A stretch of 64,000 bases of DNA from NCBI RefSeq assembly GCF_904849725.1, contig NC_058523.1:209339689-209403688 (forward strand). The letters are read 5' to 3'. The stretch comes from Hordeum vulgare subsp. vulgare. Its lineage: Eukaryota; Streptophyta; Magnoliopsida; Poales; Poaceae. Made by a program: the position numbers and the translations under genes. Of the stretch, positions 31,709 through 43,830 are shown one piece after another. Position 1 is the stretch's first letter; each line of letters opens with the position of its first letter. The notes under the pieces are model-generated. The model worked only from the letters and a program-made list of their open reading frames with translations, was not told the origin of the DNA and did no database searches.

Positions 31709-34700
31709 CTAAGACTGAAAGAACTCCGGAAATTCAGAACGTAGGTGATCCTCGCGTTCCCAAGTAGCCTCTTTATCGGAATGGTGTGATCACTGCACTT
31801 CGAGAAATTTGACAGTCTTGTTGCGGGTCTTGCGCTCAGTCGCCTCGAGAACCGTAACTAGATGCTCACGATAAGATAGGTCGGGTTGAAGGTCGATGTC
31901 TTTAAGATGAACAGTGCGCTCGGGGGTCTTGAAGCACCTCCGGAGCTGAGAGACATGGAACACATCATGCACATTTGCAAAGTTTGGCGGGAGCTCAAGC
32001 TGGTACGCAAGGTCACCTCTCTTGCCAACAATTATGAACGGGCCCACGAAATGAGGCGCAAGCTTGCCTTTGATGCCAAAGCGCTGCGTACCCTTCGTAG
32101 GGGACACCTTGAGATAGACGAAATCATCAAGCTCATAAGACATGTCACGATGCTTGCTATCATAATAGCTCTTCTGACGGGACTGCGCTGCTCTGATATT
32201 GTTCCGAATGACCCGACACATCTCCTCAGCTTCTTCTATAAAGTCATTCCCAAGAATATGACGTGCGCCGGTCTCGGACCAGTTGAGCGGGGTACGACAC
32301 TTCCTGCCATAGAGAATTTCAAACGGAGCCTTGCCGGAACTAGCTTGATAACTGTTGTTATACGAGAACTCAGCAAAAGGCAGGCAATCTTCCCACTTCA
32401 TGCCAAAAGAAATAACACAGGCTCTCAACATATCCTCAAGAACTTGATTGACTCGCTCCACTTGACCACTAGTCTGAGGATGAGAAGTTGTGCTGAAGCG
32501 TATCTTCGTGCCCATCGCAGACTGAAAAGAGTCCCAGAACTTGGAAGTGAAGATACTTCCGCGATCCGAAGAAATGATCATAGGCACGCCGTGAAAAGAC
32601 ACAATCCTAGAAGTGTACAACTCTGCAAGCTGAGCTGCCGAAATGGATTCCTTGACTGGAAGAAAATGAGACACTTTACTCAACTTGTCGATGACGACGA
32701 AGATGGCATCATTACCCTTCTTAGACTTCGGAAACCCGGTGACGAAATCCATATCAATATGATCGAACTTCCACTCGGGAATTGGCAAAGGATGCAAAAT
32801 ACCTGCTGGACGTTGATGCTCTGCTTTCACCCTTTGACATACATCACATTCATTTACGAACTGAGCAATCTCACGCTTCATGCGAGTCCACCAGAAGGTC
32901 TGTTTCAAGTCCTGATACATCTTGGAGCTTCCAGGATGAATAGAGAGCAGAGAATTATGAGATTCTTCCATGATTACCTTTCTGAGAGCACCTTTCGGAA
33001 CGACAAGACGATCCTCAAAGAACAACGTGTCTCTGGCATCAACACTTAAGCACTTATATTTGGGAAGACTCTTTGCCACGCCAATCTTGACTTTCTTCAC
33101 CATTGTTTCAAGAAGCTGTGCTGCTCGGACCTGATCATCCAAGGTAGGAGAGATCTGAAGGTTTGCAAGAAATCCCTGAGGTACTAACTGAAGGTTGAGC
33201 TTTTTGAAAGACTCACAAAGGTCAGGCTGGAGAGGTTTCAGAATGAGACTGTTGCAATAAGCCTTCCTGCTCAAAGCATCTGCCATGACATTAGCTTTGC
33301 CTGGCGTGTACTCAACACTCGGATTAAAATCTTGGAGCATTTCCACCCAACGAGTTTGCCGAAGATTCAGGTTAGGCTGATTGAAGATGTACTTGAGACT
33401 CTTGTGATCGGTGAACACTTCAACCTTACGTTCCAACAAGAGGTGTCTCCAAGTCATCAGAGCGTGTACGATAGCTGCTAGCTCAAGATCATGCACATGA
33501 TAATTCTTCTCCGCTGGCTTCGACTGCGTGGAGGTATAAGCAACCACTTTCTTCTCTTGCATCAGAACTGCACCAAGACCCTGGAGAGAAGCGTCGCAGA
33601 AGACCTGCTAAGGCTTGTAATCATCCGGAGGACCAAGACTGGAGTAGAGGTGAGCTTCTCTTTGAGTGTGTCGAAGGCCAACTGACACTCTGGAGACCAA
33701 GCATACTTCACACCTTTTTGAAGAAGACTTGAGACTGGCTTAGCAATCTTGGAGAAGTTCTCAACGAACCTTCTGCAATAGCTTGCAAGCCCGAGAAAGC
33801 TTCGAAGCTGCTTCACATTCTGTGGAGGCTCCCATTCAACAATGGCCTGCACCTTCGACGGATCAAGTTTGATGCCCTCGGCAGAGATAATGTGCCCAAG
33901 ATAGACGACTTCTTTCTGCCAGAACTCACACTTGGAAAACTTGGCATACAATTTGTACTCTCTCAGCTTATCAAGCACCAATCTGAGATGTTCTTCATGT
34001 TGTTCCTCAGTTTCAGAAAAGACCAGAATGTCGTCGAGATAAAGCAAGACAAAGGCATTCTTGAACGGAGAGAATATGTAGTTCATCAATTGACAAAATG
34101 TTGGAGGAGCATTTGCCAGACCAAAAGACATGACCGTATACTCATACGAGCCAAAACTAGTCCTGAAAGCAGTCTTCGGAATATCCTCTTCGCGAATGCG
34201 AATTTGATGATAGCCCATTTTGAGATGGAGCTTGGAGAAGATCTTAGCCCCTTTCAACTGTTCGAACAACTCAATTATGTTCGGAAGTCGATATTTGTTC
34301 CTGATTGTCTTCTTGTTCAATGGATGGTAATCGACACACAACCGGTATGTGCCATCCTTCTTCTTGACAAACAGAACTCCACAGCCCACGGAGACGAGCT
34401 TGTTCTGATCAAACCCAAACGCTCCTGCTCATCGAGTTGCCTCTTAAGTTCCTTCAACTCTTCTGGACCCAACTTGAATGGCCGTTTGCACATAGGCTCA
34501 GTACCTGGTTCAAGCTCAATGACAAATTCAACTTCTCGGTGCGGAAGCATGCCTGGCAGCTCTTCTGGAAACACATCTTCATATTTGCAGACCAATGGGA
34601 CTTGCAAAATAGGATTAATCTCACCCTTTTCATTCAAAGAGAACACACAGATTGTATCATCGCGCGCCGCGAATATAATCACGTCCTCCGAAGAGTGAGT

Positions 34701-35109
34701 AAGCTTCACTTCTTTAGCTTCACAATCAATCGATGCCTTGTTCATGGCCAACCAGTCCATACCAAGGATCAAATCAATGTCGGAATTGCCAAGACAATAG
34801 GATACGCCAGAAAAGAATAACTGCCCATTCTGACAGAAACATTTGGGACCCGACAATTGGAATTCATCAATCTCCCAAGAGAAACTACTGAGACCGGCTT
34901 AATCAAATTTGGAAAAACAAACTCATGCTTTGCAAAGAATGGACGGGACATGAGGAATGTGATGCAGCAGAATCAAATAACACTTTAGCAGGAATATCAT
35001 TGATGAGGAGGTTACCCATGATCACATCTGACGAGTTTTCTGCCTCAGCTATATTCACCATGTTGACTCGAGCTGACCTGGGGTTGAACTTCACGAGAGC
35101 ATTGCTTGG
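31709..35109 (-). pseudogene. Pol of element T: protease, RT, RNase H, integrase, chromodomain; broken
   Basis: Protease LFDSAASHS near 34985 has Ala where retropepsins need Gly. Frameshifts follow near 34975, 34795 and 34370. In RT (34389-33650) motif A reads [15 protein letters not shown], with His in place of the catalytic Asp; motif C YLDDI is intact. The RNase H frame begins at 33562 after another shift (AYTSTQSKPAEKNYHVHDLE). Integrase keeps the H-H-C-C zinc site (CDVCQRVKAEH) and D-D-E residues (HIDMDFVTGF, ISSDRGSIFT, ERVNQVLEDM). The chromodomain starts SYREHLVTVLEATERKTRNK. It is cut by TGA at 31790, where Trp (TGG) is expected, but stays readable (SHHSDKEATWEREDHLRSEF) to a natural stop at 31709. 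Confidence 0.9.
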
Positions 35110-36153
35110 AGGTTTTCCTGGAGGAGGAGGCGACAGACGGAGCTGAGAAGTGCACTTGTTGGCATAGTGACCCTTCTGCCCACACTTGTGACAAGTAACA
35201 TCTGCTGGCTGACGGTACTGTGTCTAAGGAGGCCCTTGCTTGTGATGCTGGAATCTCTGCTGAACGACTGGGTTGGGTGGGTGGGAAGAACCATGACCAC
35301 CAGAATGCTTGAACTGCCGCGTGTGTTGAGGAGGAGGAGACACCCAAAACTTCTGTTGCTTCCGAACCACCTGAGTAGAGGAAGAGGAGCTGGAATCTCT
35401 GAAGCGCTTCTTAGAATTCTCCACCCTGAGCAAGGCTGCCTCTGCCCTGAGAGCTAAGTTGTAGAACTTATCGAACTCCTCAGGATCGTGCAAAGCAAGA
35501 GCTAACTGCAAATCTTCTTTCAAGCCACCTCTGAACTGATAAATCTTGCTCTTCTGATCAAGGATATCCTGCAAGGCGTATCGGGCTAGCTCGTGGAACT
35601 CGATGTTGTACTTGTACACGGAGCTACCACCTTGCTTCAAGCGCTTGCACTTCTCACGCATTTCCTCCACCAAGCTAGACGGAATGTAGTGGGATCTGAA
35701 GTCACGACATAAGTCATCCCAAGTGATCACTCTAGCGCCCCTGGAATCCTTCAACTGTTGCCACCAGATAGATGCTTGCCCCTGCAGTTGGAATGTAGCA
35801 AACTTGACGAAATCCTGAGGACAAACATTGCTGCATTCAAAGTGCTTGTTCATGTCGCGGATCCAATCCTCAGCATCAAACGGCTGGTTACAGGAAGTGA
35901 AAGTCTTTGGCTGATTCGACAGGAACTGACTCAGATTAGCAAACTAATTGCCACCATGCTAGAAATTCCCTTGCTGCTGATTAACCCTCTCTTGCAACAA
36001 CTGGAGGAGCATATGAGTGTTTGCATTTGTAGCAGCCATCACCGCTTTCCAAGCCTCTGCAGGAGGAGGCGGCATCGGAGGAGGATTCTCCGGAGGAGGT
36101 GGTGGTGGCGGCACATCCTCACACCATGGATTCTGACGAGTTGGTGGAGCCAT
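35110..36153 (-). pseudogene. Gag of element T, with in-frame stops
   Basis: Starts MAPPTRQNPWCEDVPPPPPP at 36153; the proline-rich N-terminus is usual for this group. Two TAG stops follow near 35945-35960. The capsid domain is at 35853-35400 (FVKFATFQLQGQASIWWQQL, then WDDLCRDFRSHYIPSSLVEE). A TAG at about 35224 precedes a zinc knuckle, CHKCGQKGHYANKC (CX2CX4HX4C, 35192-35151). The three TAG codons stand where related elements would have CAG, so each is explained by one C to T change. The frame otherwise stays open into the protease. Confidence 0.85.
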
Positions 36154-37196
36154 CCTGAAGACGGACAACACATTAGCCCACAAAATAAATTGATGGTATA
36201 GCTGAATCAAAATGGCAGGAATAACTGAACAAGAATATAGCAATTGCACTCGAACAAAAATAGTAAGAATGCTTCCTCAAAGTGACGGTCAACAAAATTC
36301 TGATTAAGAGCACTTGCAAACAAGTATGAGCTAGCACTGCTCGGAACAAACATATGACTGAGATTTCATCTAATATCTTCGTGGATAAGATCGCACGGGC
36401 TCGAATTTATAGTAGCCATCCTATGCAAGGTAGTGCACATGACTTACGAAGTATCCCCGAGTCGTAGCGAGCTACAAGGACTCTTTAAGACACAACGAGA
36501 ACCGCTATAAAACGACCGTGAAAAAACATACCCACTGAATATCGAATCCCAACCTCACATCATGCATCTGTAGGAAGATTGTCCTATAAGTTACTACTTG
36601 ATATCCCACCTATGAATTCCCGAAATATCTGGTCATGCAATCTGGTACACGGATACAAGGAGTAATAACCACACAACTCCTATACTAACCTGTCACCTAT
36701 ATCACATCCGTCAACACATAACAAGAATCTCGGACCTTCATCTACAACAGACCCTCGTGATCACAACGATACAAAGTATGGAAGTACTCCCGAACAATCT
36801 GCACCAGTACTGGGGACATCGGGGTTATCTCACCACTACTAGTATTTAAGCAATAACGAACATCCTTCGTTCTTAGATACTCAAAAATCTGAATGATGGC
36901 GATGTGCGCAAGAATCCCGTGGAGCTCAACTCCCAGGAAGAAATCAAGGCAGACATGAGGCACCAAGACAGAACTCCGTCACATCGAAATCATATAGATT
37001 TCACAAATACCCGCGTGATCCTAATTTTTTTTGAGCGAGAAGAGGAGTAGAATTAAGATTTCCTAAGTCGGGAACCTCACCAGAGCAAGGAAGACGAGAA
37101 AAAAGAATCTTACTCTCCGATATAACTAAGACTCAAAACATTTTACTAGACTTGACTCGGCCAAGTACGATCACACAAAGGCTCCTATGGTCGTAA

Positions 37197-37210
37197 GGCT
37201 CTAATTACCA
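37197..37210 (-). promoter_or_regulatory. Primer-binding site of T
   Basis: On the minus strand TGGTAATTAGAGCC lies three bases after the 5' LTR. This resembles TGGTATCAGAGCC, the initiator Met-tRNA PBS of many plant Gypsy elements, with two or three changes. Confidence 0.7.
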
Positions 37211-39865
37211 ACTTGCAACGACTAAGATGCGGTCCTTTCCAATTTAGGGAACGAGGCCAGCATTGGAAAGAAGCGCATCTAAGCGTTTCGCAAGAACGGT
37301 AACAGAGCACATACATAATAATAGTAGAATGACAATAAGGGAATCAACTGCCATCTCATCAATATATCGAAGTTACATCACGCATCCAAACAAGGTAGTT
37401 CCGCTACGGACTACAAAACATGAGAAATGACTACGATACCCTGCATGCTTGCCACCGATCACGACCACGCCTCAGTCTTCTGGATAGTTCACGTACAGGC
37501 AGTCGTTCTCCTCATCATACAGCCACGCCAGCTGCGTGCCGTCGGGATCACCTGTCTTGGGGGTACCTCTATCTGTTGGTGTTTTGAAGGAATCTTTGAG
37601 CCACGGGGACTCAGCAATCTATGACCTCTGTGCCAGAACTAGTCAATTTATTAGGTAAGGAAGGTGAAGTGTTTGGGTCGCAGCATCCTAAGCATATATG
37701 GTGGCTAACTTACGTAGAGCAAGTATTGAAGGTGGTCTATACTAGTGGTCGATGATTAGCTGATCACTAAGTGATCCTGAACACCTACTTATGTTAATCA
37801 TAACCCCACCATGTTCCCGATCGAAGAGAGGTCTTCGAAGGGGACAGTCATGGTTACGCACACAGTTGGCAATTTTATTAGATTATGTTCAAGTTATCTA
37901 TTATCGGATGTTAACAAGTATTCCAAGTTGCCACATAACCGCGGGCATGGCTCTCTGAAAGATTAAACCCTACAGGGGTGCTCCAACTAGTCCATCACAA
38001 ACGGTCATGGGCCGCAAAGTAATCCTCTATCACGAATCTCGCGATCTCGTCGGATTCCTTAGAGGAAAACTTCAACTCTGGGAAGAACCAAAGCTTCACC
38101 GGGATTCCTATACGCAAGATATATCGCTAAGGTAAGACAAGACTAGAAGGACCTCCCGACGTGTCGACGACCCTGATAAGTGTCGCGTATCTCAGTCTCA
38201 CGACCCGCCGGATGAGCACAGCGTACAGTGGCCTGATAGACATCTCCCGAGTTGCCCCGGGTTGGCCCTGCACACGACTCTAGTTTGGACCAACACTCAT
38301 GAGGAGCACTGTCCCGGGTAGTTGATGAAATTCCTCGGGGAGGCCATTCCCTATGCAGATTATTATTAAGTGATTAGCAAATTAAAACCAAGGTTGGGTC
38401 CTGCCGGACAAGTCTTAACACTACGCGATTTATCAAGGGGGTCCCCATAACAACCCGAACGTGTTAGGAGCGATCAGTTATGGAATCAAACACCGGTAGC
38501 CGGTAACTAAGGCAGCAATAACGGAACAAAACACCCGGAAAAAGGCTAGGCCTTCCGTTATTTACCAAGTATATAGGTGCATTAATTAAATAACAGATTA
38601 ATATAATGATATCAAACTCATGTTATCACATGAGACAATTGCTCCTGCAACTAGCAACGCTAACATTAGAAGCTTAGCAAAGCCTACTTAGCCATTCAAG
38701 ATTTGCTAGGAAGGGTAAGTGTATGGGTTTCATGGAAATATCAGGAGGCAATTATTTCAGTGGCAGGCAGCGAGCATATGACGAAGAAACGTAATCTAGC
38801 ATAACAAGTCGAGAGATGGAATCAAGGTCATATCATCTTGCCTGTGATGTCCTCAGCTTGGAACTGCTCTTGTTTGTCTTGCACGTACTCTCCCGGATCC
38901 ACGTACTCGTTCTCCGATCCCGGTGCTACCCAACATAAAAATATCATCCAATGAACAACAAAACCTCAAGATGCAACAAGCACATGATGCATGAGATGAA
39001 AATGAACATGCATCTCTATTCTACTCACTTGCACATGCATGAGAAGTAAATACAAGGTCCTGGACAGAACTGCACTCTAAGCTATCTTTACATGCATGAG
39101 GATAACATGAACAGTTGCGTCACGCGAAAACGATGCAAAAACATATTAAGATCATTACGAACGGAGCTACGGATCAACCGGAAACAACGAAACAAGAAAT
39201 AGAGTCCTACGTGTCAAAATCATCACAACACCCTCCAACGGCATACTTCTGGTATTCCCAGGTTGCCAAGGCATAAAACAAACAAGAATGGAAGGGGTGG
39301 TGCAAATAAATATCACCACAACATCATCTATGCACTCACAAGCATCAAAACATCAAAACTACACAATGTGACATAAACAACATTATAGTAGTTTGAGAGC
39401 TACATGCAAAGCACGTACAACCACCCAAATATGCCAAATAGGATATGTGGCAGAAGCTATTCAAAATTACTACAAGCATGAGCAACACGCTAATTCAAAG
39501 GAGTTACACACAGAAATTTACACAACTCGTAACTTGGTCAAAAATATCAGTTTTCTGGGACTTAGTGAAAATTCCAGATTCTCACTAGCTGTTTATGCTC
39601 TGAAACATTTTGACAGCACCCAAAACAATATCTACAAGACTCCAAATGGAATGAAAATAGACAGAGAGGTAGACAAACACAAAAGCTACAACTTTCCAGT
39701 TGATAGCAAAGGCTGATTCCCAACACATGGACTTCTACAAGCACAACAACAGGAGAAGAAAATATAAGCAGATTCTCAAACTTAGTGAAAATCACAGATT
39801 TTCACTAAACTGGAATTTCGGCCACATGCCTACTTTGACTAGGCACAACTTGCACATAAGAACTA

Positions 39866-39958
39866 CTCCCTCTGTCTCAAAATAATTGTCTCAACTTTGT
39901 GCTAGCTTTAGTACAAAATTGTATTAAGCTTGAGACATTTATTTTGGGACGGAGGGAG
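39866..39958. mobile_element. Stowaway MITE (Tc1/Mariner-type), 93 bp
   Basis: The termini CTCCCTCTGTCTCAAAATA and TATTTTGGGACGGAGGGAG are inverted repeats, flanked by the TA target duplication (39864-39865 and 39959-39960). The whole element can fold into a hairpin. It lies inside the segment that the other LTR of T lacks. Confidence 0.95.
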
Positions 39959-40944
39959 TACTAAGCATGAGACAAAACCAACAAGCTATAGAGGTGGTCA
40001 CCCTCTAATGCCACAATAAGGAATCAACCTCTTGGGCTCACCACATCTCATGGAACCAAGCTCTAAACATGGAACAAAACTAAAATAGGACATTCCCAGA
40101 AAGTGTGCCAAAGGCAAAACTGATTTCACCAACGGATTCCTAGGATGATTCTACCCCCAAAACATATATAATACCTATGTACTTGCATAGAACAAATGGG
40201 CTCAAACTAGAAAAGAAAATCTACATGGAATCACATAGAGTGAATAGTGCATCATCACATGTGCTTCTCACTAGAACACCACCTACACAAGCAGTTGCAC
40301 ACTCTCACAAGTCCAATGGTGACATGAGGGTTTAGACCTCATGTATGTGTGTCATAGCACATCACCATTCCCACACACATACAACAAGCACATGAACAAC
40401 TACATATACACACACACAAGGTGCCACTATTCCTACACCGCAAAGTATGTGGGGAGGGGTGACCCTCACACACACACAAGATCACACATAAGCACAAGCT
40501 AGTGCATCAGCCCCACAACATGCTCATAAGCTTCAACACCTTAGGCCATACACCCACAAAATACACACCATCATACATGATACTTACACACACAATACGA
40601 ACTCTACCTAGACATGCACATACAACATCTAAGTCAGCAAAATTCTAGCAACAACATGCTGCAAAAGCCCAACTCCAAGCACATGAGATTACAATCACAT
40701 ACATCTCACTAGACTAGTGAAAAATACACACATACACACACCATAAATATGCTAGCTCACACATACACTAGCTACCAAAGCCTAAACAAGCATGAGCTAC
40801 ACTAACAACAACAACTAGGCACAACTTGCTGCTTGGGAGCTAAACTAAATACTACATGAAGTGATATAGCACACAGCAGCTCCACACCATCAAAACAATT
40901 GAAAACAGCAAGAAATGCAAAAGGAAAAATAAAAAGGATTTGGG

Positions 40945-41012
40945 GGGGGGGTTTGAACCCTCGACCCCCTAGATCTACAACACATTGGCCACCACTGTGC
41001 TACTGTCCAAGT
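40945..41012 (-). other. tRNA-like module 1 in 5' LTR of T
   Basis: The counterpart of 29915-29985. The A box is TAGCACAGTGGT and the B box GGTTCAAACCC; both substitutions still fit the consensus. Confidence 0.45.
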
Positions 41013-41110
41013 GCTTGACAGAACAGGGATGCTAACAGGTTAAGCAGCTACTGAATCCACTGCCTGCTACTGTTGCCGAGAGAAAAACACAAAGGGGGGG
41101 GGTTGTTTCC

Positions 41111-41180
41111 GCTGGGACTCGAACCCACAACCACTTGAACAACACACCACGGCCCTACCATACGCTATGCTTCGGTACTT
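41111..41180 (-). other. tRNA-like module 2 in 5' LTR of T
   Basis: The counterpart of 30081-30150. The B box GGTTCGAGTCC is unchanged; the A box has lost one base (TAGCGTATGGTAGG). Confidence 0.45.
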
Positions 41181-42703
41181 GACAACACAATGGAAAACTA
41201 CAAGGTAACATATACAACCATCAAGATCGCCCTGCCTGCCTGCACCGAGATGCCGACGACAGAGACGCTTGCCGGAGCTGACCGTCTACTCTATTGCTGC
41301 TGCGCGAGGGGGAAGATCAACTATGCTTGCTCTCCTACCACACTTCTAGGAAGGCCTTGAACAACGACGAGCCGACGACACCACACACAAGAACACACAA
41401 GCACACATCTCATGAACTCCTCTCGGGACAGAGGTACGGCGACGAGCCCTAGGCTGATCAAACGAGGGGAAGGGAGGAGAAGAGCTAGCTCACCTAGGGG
41501 AAGGAGAAGGGGGCGCCGATTGGGAAGAAGGAGCCGCCTGGAGATGACGAGGATGCTCTGACGAAGTTGGCCTGCTGTAGACTGAAGCAGGGGAAGAAGA
41601 CCGAGGGAATGCGCCGTTGACGTGGAGCTGGCCGTCGGTGTGGTCGCTCCCCGATCTCAGCGACGGCGGGAATGGAGCGCGGGGTCCTGCCCCGAGCCCC
41701 TGGACATGGTGGCCGGCGTCGGAGACGACGGGAGCAGGGTGGACGTCGGCGGTGCACTTCTCTCTCTCTCTGCTAGGTGGATCTACAAGAGCTCTTCCTT
41801 GGGGAGGAAGGAGAGGTGGAGGAAGATGGTGGCAGCGCAGAGAGGGGAGGCGCGGAACCCTAGGGAAAGGACGCACGCACGCCTAGGCTATAAGAGGGCC
41901 TCGACGTCCGTGAGCCCTCACGGCGTGCTCGCTCTCTCTCTGTTGCTGACGGAAAGCGTGCGCACTGGGGGGGACGGTGTCAGGAAGAAGGCGGTCGTGC
42001 AAGGTGGGCTGGCGCGGGGAGACATCGAGGAAGTTGGGCCACTGGAGGGGAAAAACCCCAACGCTGGCGGCAGGTAAAAGGAAAAGAATTTCTGGGATTT
42101 TTTCTATTTTTAAACCAACACCAGAAAACAAATAACTCCCTGGAAAACCTATGCACCTAAAATAAAAATAAAAATACCCCTGTTCATAAGAAAGGATGAC
42201 CTATTTGAATAACTTGGAAAAGAAATATTTGGAGCCAATAAATATTTACAAAACAAAATTAAGTTGAGCTGTTTTGTGAATATTTGCACCCTTACAACAT
42301 AGTTTCAAAACAGCAAAATCACAACTTCAAATCCACCACAAAATACTCTAAACCATGGGTATTTTTTTAAAAACATAGAAGGAGCAACTAATTATTGGCT
42401 TGACAAAATATAGAAAGGGGAAGTGTTTTATAAATCCTAGTGCCACCACATACTATCTACTAACACATACTCCACTCCACATCACTACATATCATCACAT
42501 GATATCCAACACAAACATAAGATCACAAGGCAACAAACAGAAAGACAAGAGATGGATGGAATGCATGCATGCAAAGGAAGAACAATGCACGGTGACACAT
42601 CAAATCATAATACATGGAATATCTCTCATATCAATGACAAGGTGGTCCCAAATAGAGAAGGTTCCAAATAGGGAAAGATACACTCTTGCGGCATTACATC
42701 ACA

Positions 42704-43738
42704 CTTGTACAAGGTGTGCAATCTAATGAGGTAACACTGATTAGTACAATAACTAGCCATAATGTTAATTTTAGATTGTGTAAAAGGAGAAATTACCCAA
42801 AAGCTGTTGATCACCATCTCGACCTTCGTGTGGTACTAGACACCATCGATCATGTCCTCCGGTGGGGCCTCGGCAGCCTTATAGTGCTCCCAGATTAATC
42901 CTAGTGTAGGAACCTCACCCTCACTGGGCAATGCGACAAATCCTGGGGGGAATTTTGTGGCAAAGCACACCAAGGATGGTGTTCGACTTGCAGACTCCAA
43001 GGGGGTGATGCGAAACCGTGCAGTATGACAAGGTCAACACATTAGATATTTGAAGAAACTTGAAGCCAAAAGGTACAAAAAGAGTAAATGCACTTACTTA
43101 TCCCCTCCAGGCCTAATCACCGGCCTCTGCTCCCGGGTTGCCTACAGGGACGGGGGACGTGTACTATCATGCTCGTACACAGTGACCCCCTCAACCACCT
43201 TGTCCTCACTATCAGTAAACTCATACCCACCACCATCAGCATGGCCACCCGAATCCTCAGTCCGGTCCGGCCAGGTACCCCATTCCAACGTCTGCTCGTT
43301 GGATGAAGCCTCTGGGCAGGAGTCTCCTGGGACGTAGCCCCTCGTACAGGAGTGTCATGGGATGAAGCCTCTAGAACCGAAGTATCATGGGCCGAAGGCC
43401 CGTCGACCCAAGTCTCCTGGTCCAGAGTCCCCATAGGCTCCACCTCAAACAGGTCCACCCTAGTAGTCATGTGCTCGGGTGAATGAGCTAGCGATGGCGG
43501 CGAGGACGGCGTAGCAGTCCGCCTAACTATGCCGCGACAACGTACTGTACCCTTCACCTTCTTTCCTACCTGACCTCCTCTCCCAGAGGGCAACGACGCC
43601 GACGAAGAAGCACCCACGGGTGTCCCCACACAGTTTACCAACACTCTATGGAGAGATAGGGGTGGAACGGAAGGACCCCTCCCGTGGGCCGTCGATGAAG
43701 AAGTACCCGCCAAGCAATCTGGACCCGCGCCCACCATC
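42704..43738 (-). pseudogene. CACTA K second gene, upstream part, split from the rest by T
   Basis: The minus-strand frame opens at 43737 with MVGAGPDCLAGTSSSTAHGR, a low-complexity Ser/Pro/Thr region that includes two HDT(S/P)V repeats (DTSVLEASSHDTPVRG). It frameshifts near 43310 and decays. The last segment, next to T, reads IRLHTLYK and would join directly, after removal of T and one TCACA, to CEEGYEEAAAK at 26580. Normally this domain order is a variable N-terminus, a zinc-finger-like CKxxNP block, then the DYYA block. Confidence 0.65.
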
Positions 43739-43830
43739 TTTCAACACGTGCCACGACAAAGAGTAAAACAAATTAGTACAACATAAAAAATCGAATACCT
43801 GACATGAATAATAATATGTACATATATAAT

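Larger units (their letters stand above)
26581..42698 (-). mobile_element. Full-length Gypsy (chromovirus-type) LTR retrotransposon T, TSD TCACA
   Basis: LTRs of 5.1 and 5.5 kb (26581-31671 and 37214-42698) both start TGTAACGA/TGCAACGA and end GCATTACA in plus sense. TCACA lies outside both ends (26576-26580 and 42699-42703). The internal region (31672-37213) has, on the minus strand, PBS, gag with a zinc knuckle, protease, RT, RNase H, integrase and a C-terminal chromodomain, the order of Tekay/Del-like chromoviruses. All frames are broken by several stops and frameshifts. The target is the CACTA K second gene. Confidence 0.9.
37214..42698 (-). repeat. 5' LTR of T
   Basis: Begins (plus sense) TGCAACGACTAAGATGCGG and ends GCATTACA, followed by TCACA. 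It contains a Stowaway MITE at 39866-39958 and the same tRNA-like pair and GC-rich block as the other LTR. Confidence 0.85.

Noticed and set aside
31886..33049. 387-codon open frame on the + strand
   Set aside because: It lies antisense to the well-supported integrase/RNase H gene of T and has no domain of its own; it is a shadow frame.
33892..34698. 268-codon open frame on the + strand
   Set aside because: Antisense to the RT of T; no independent support.
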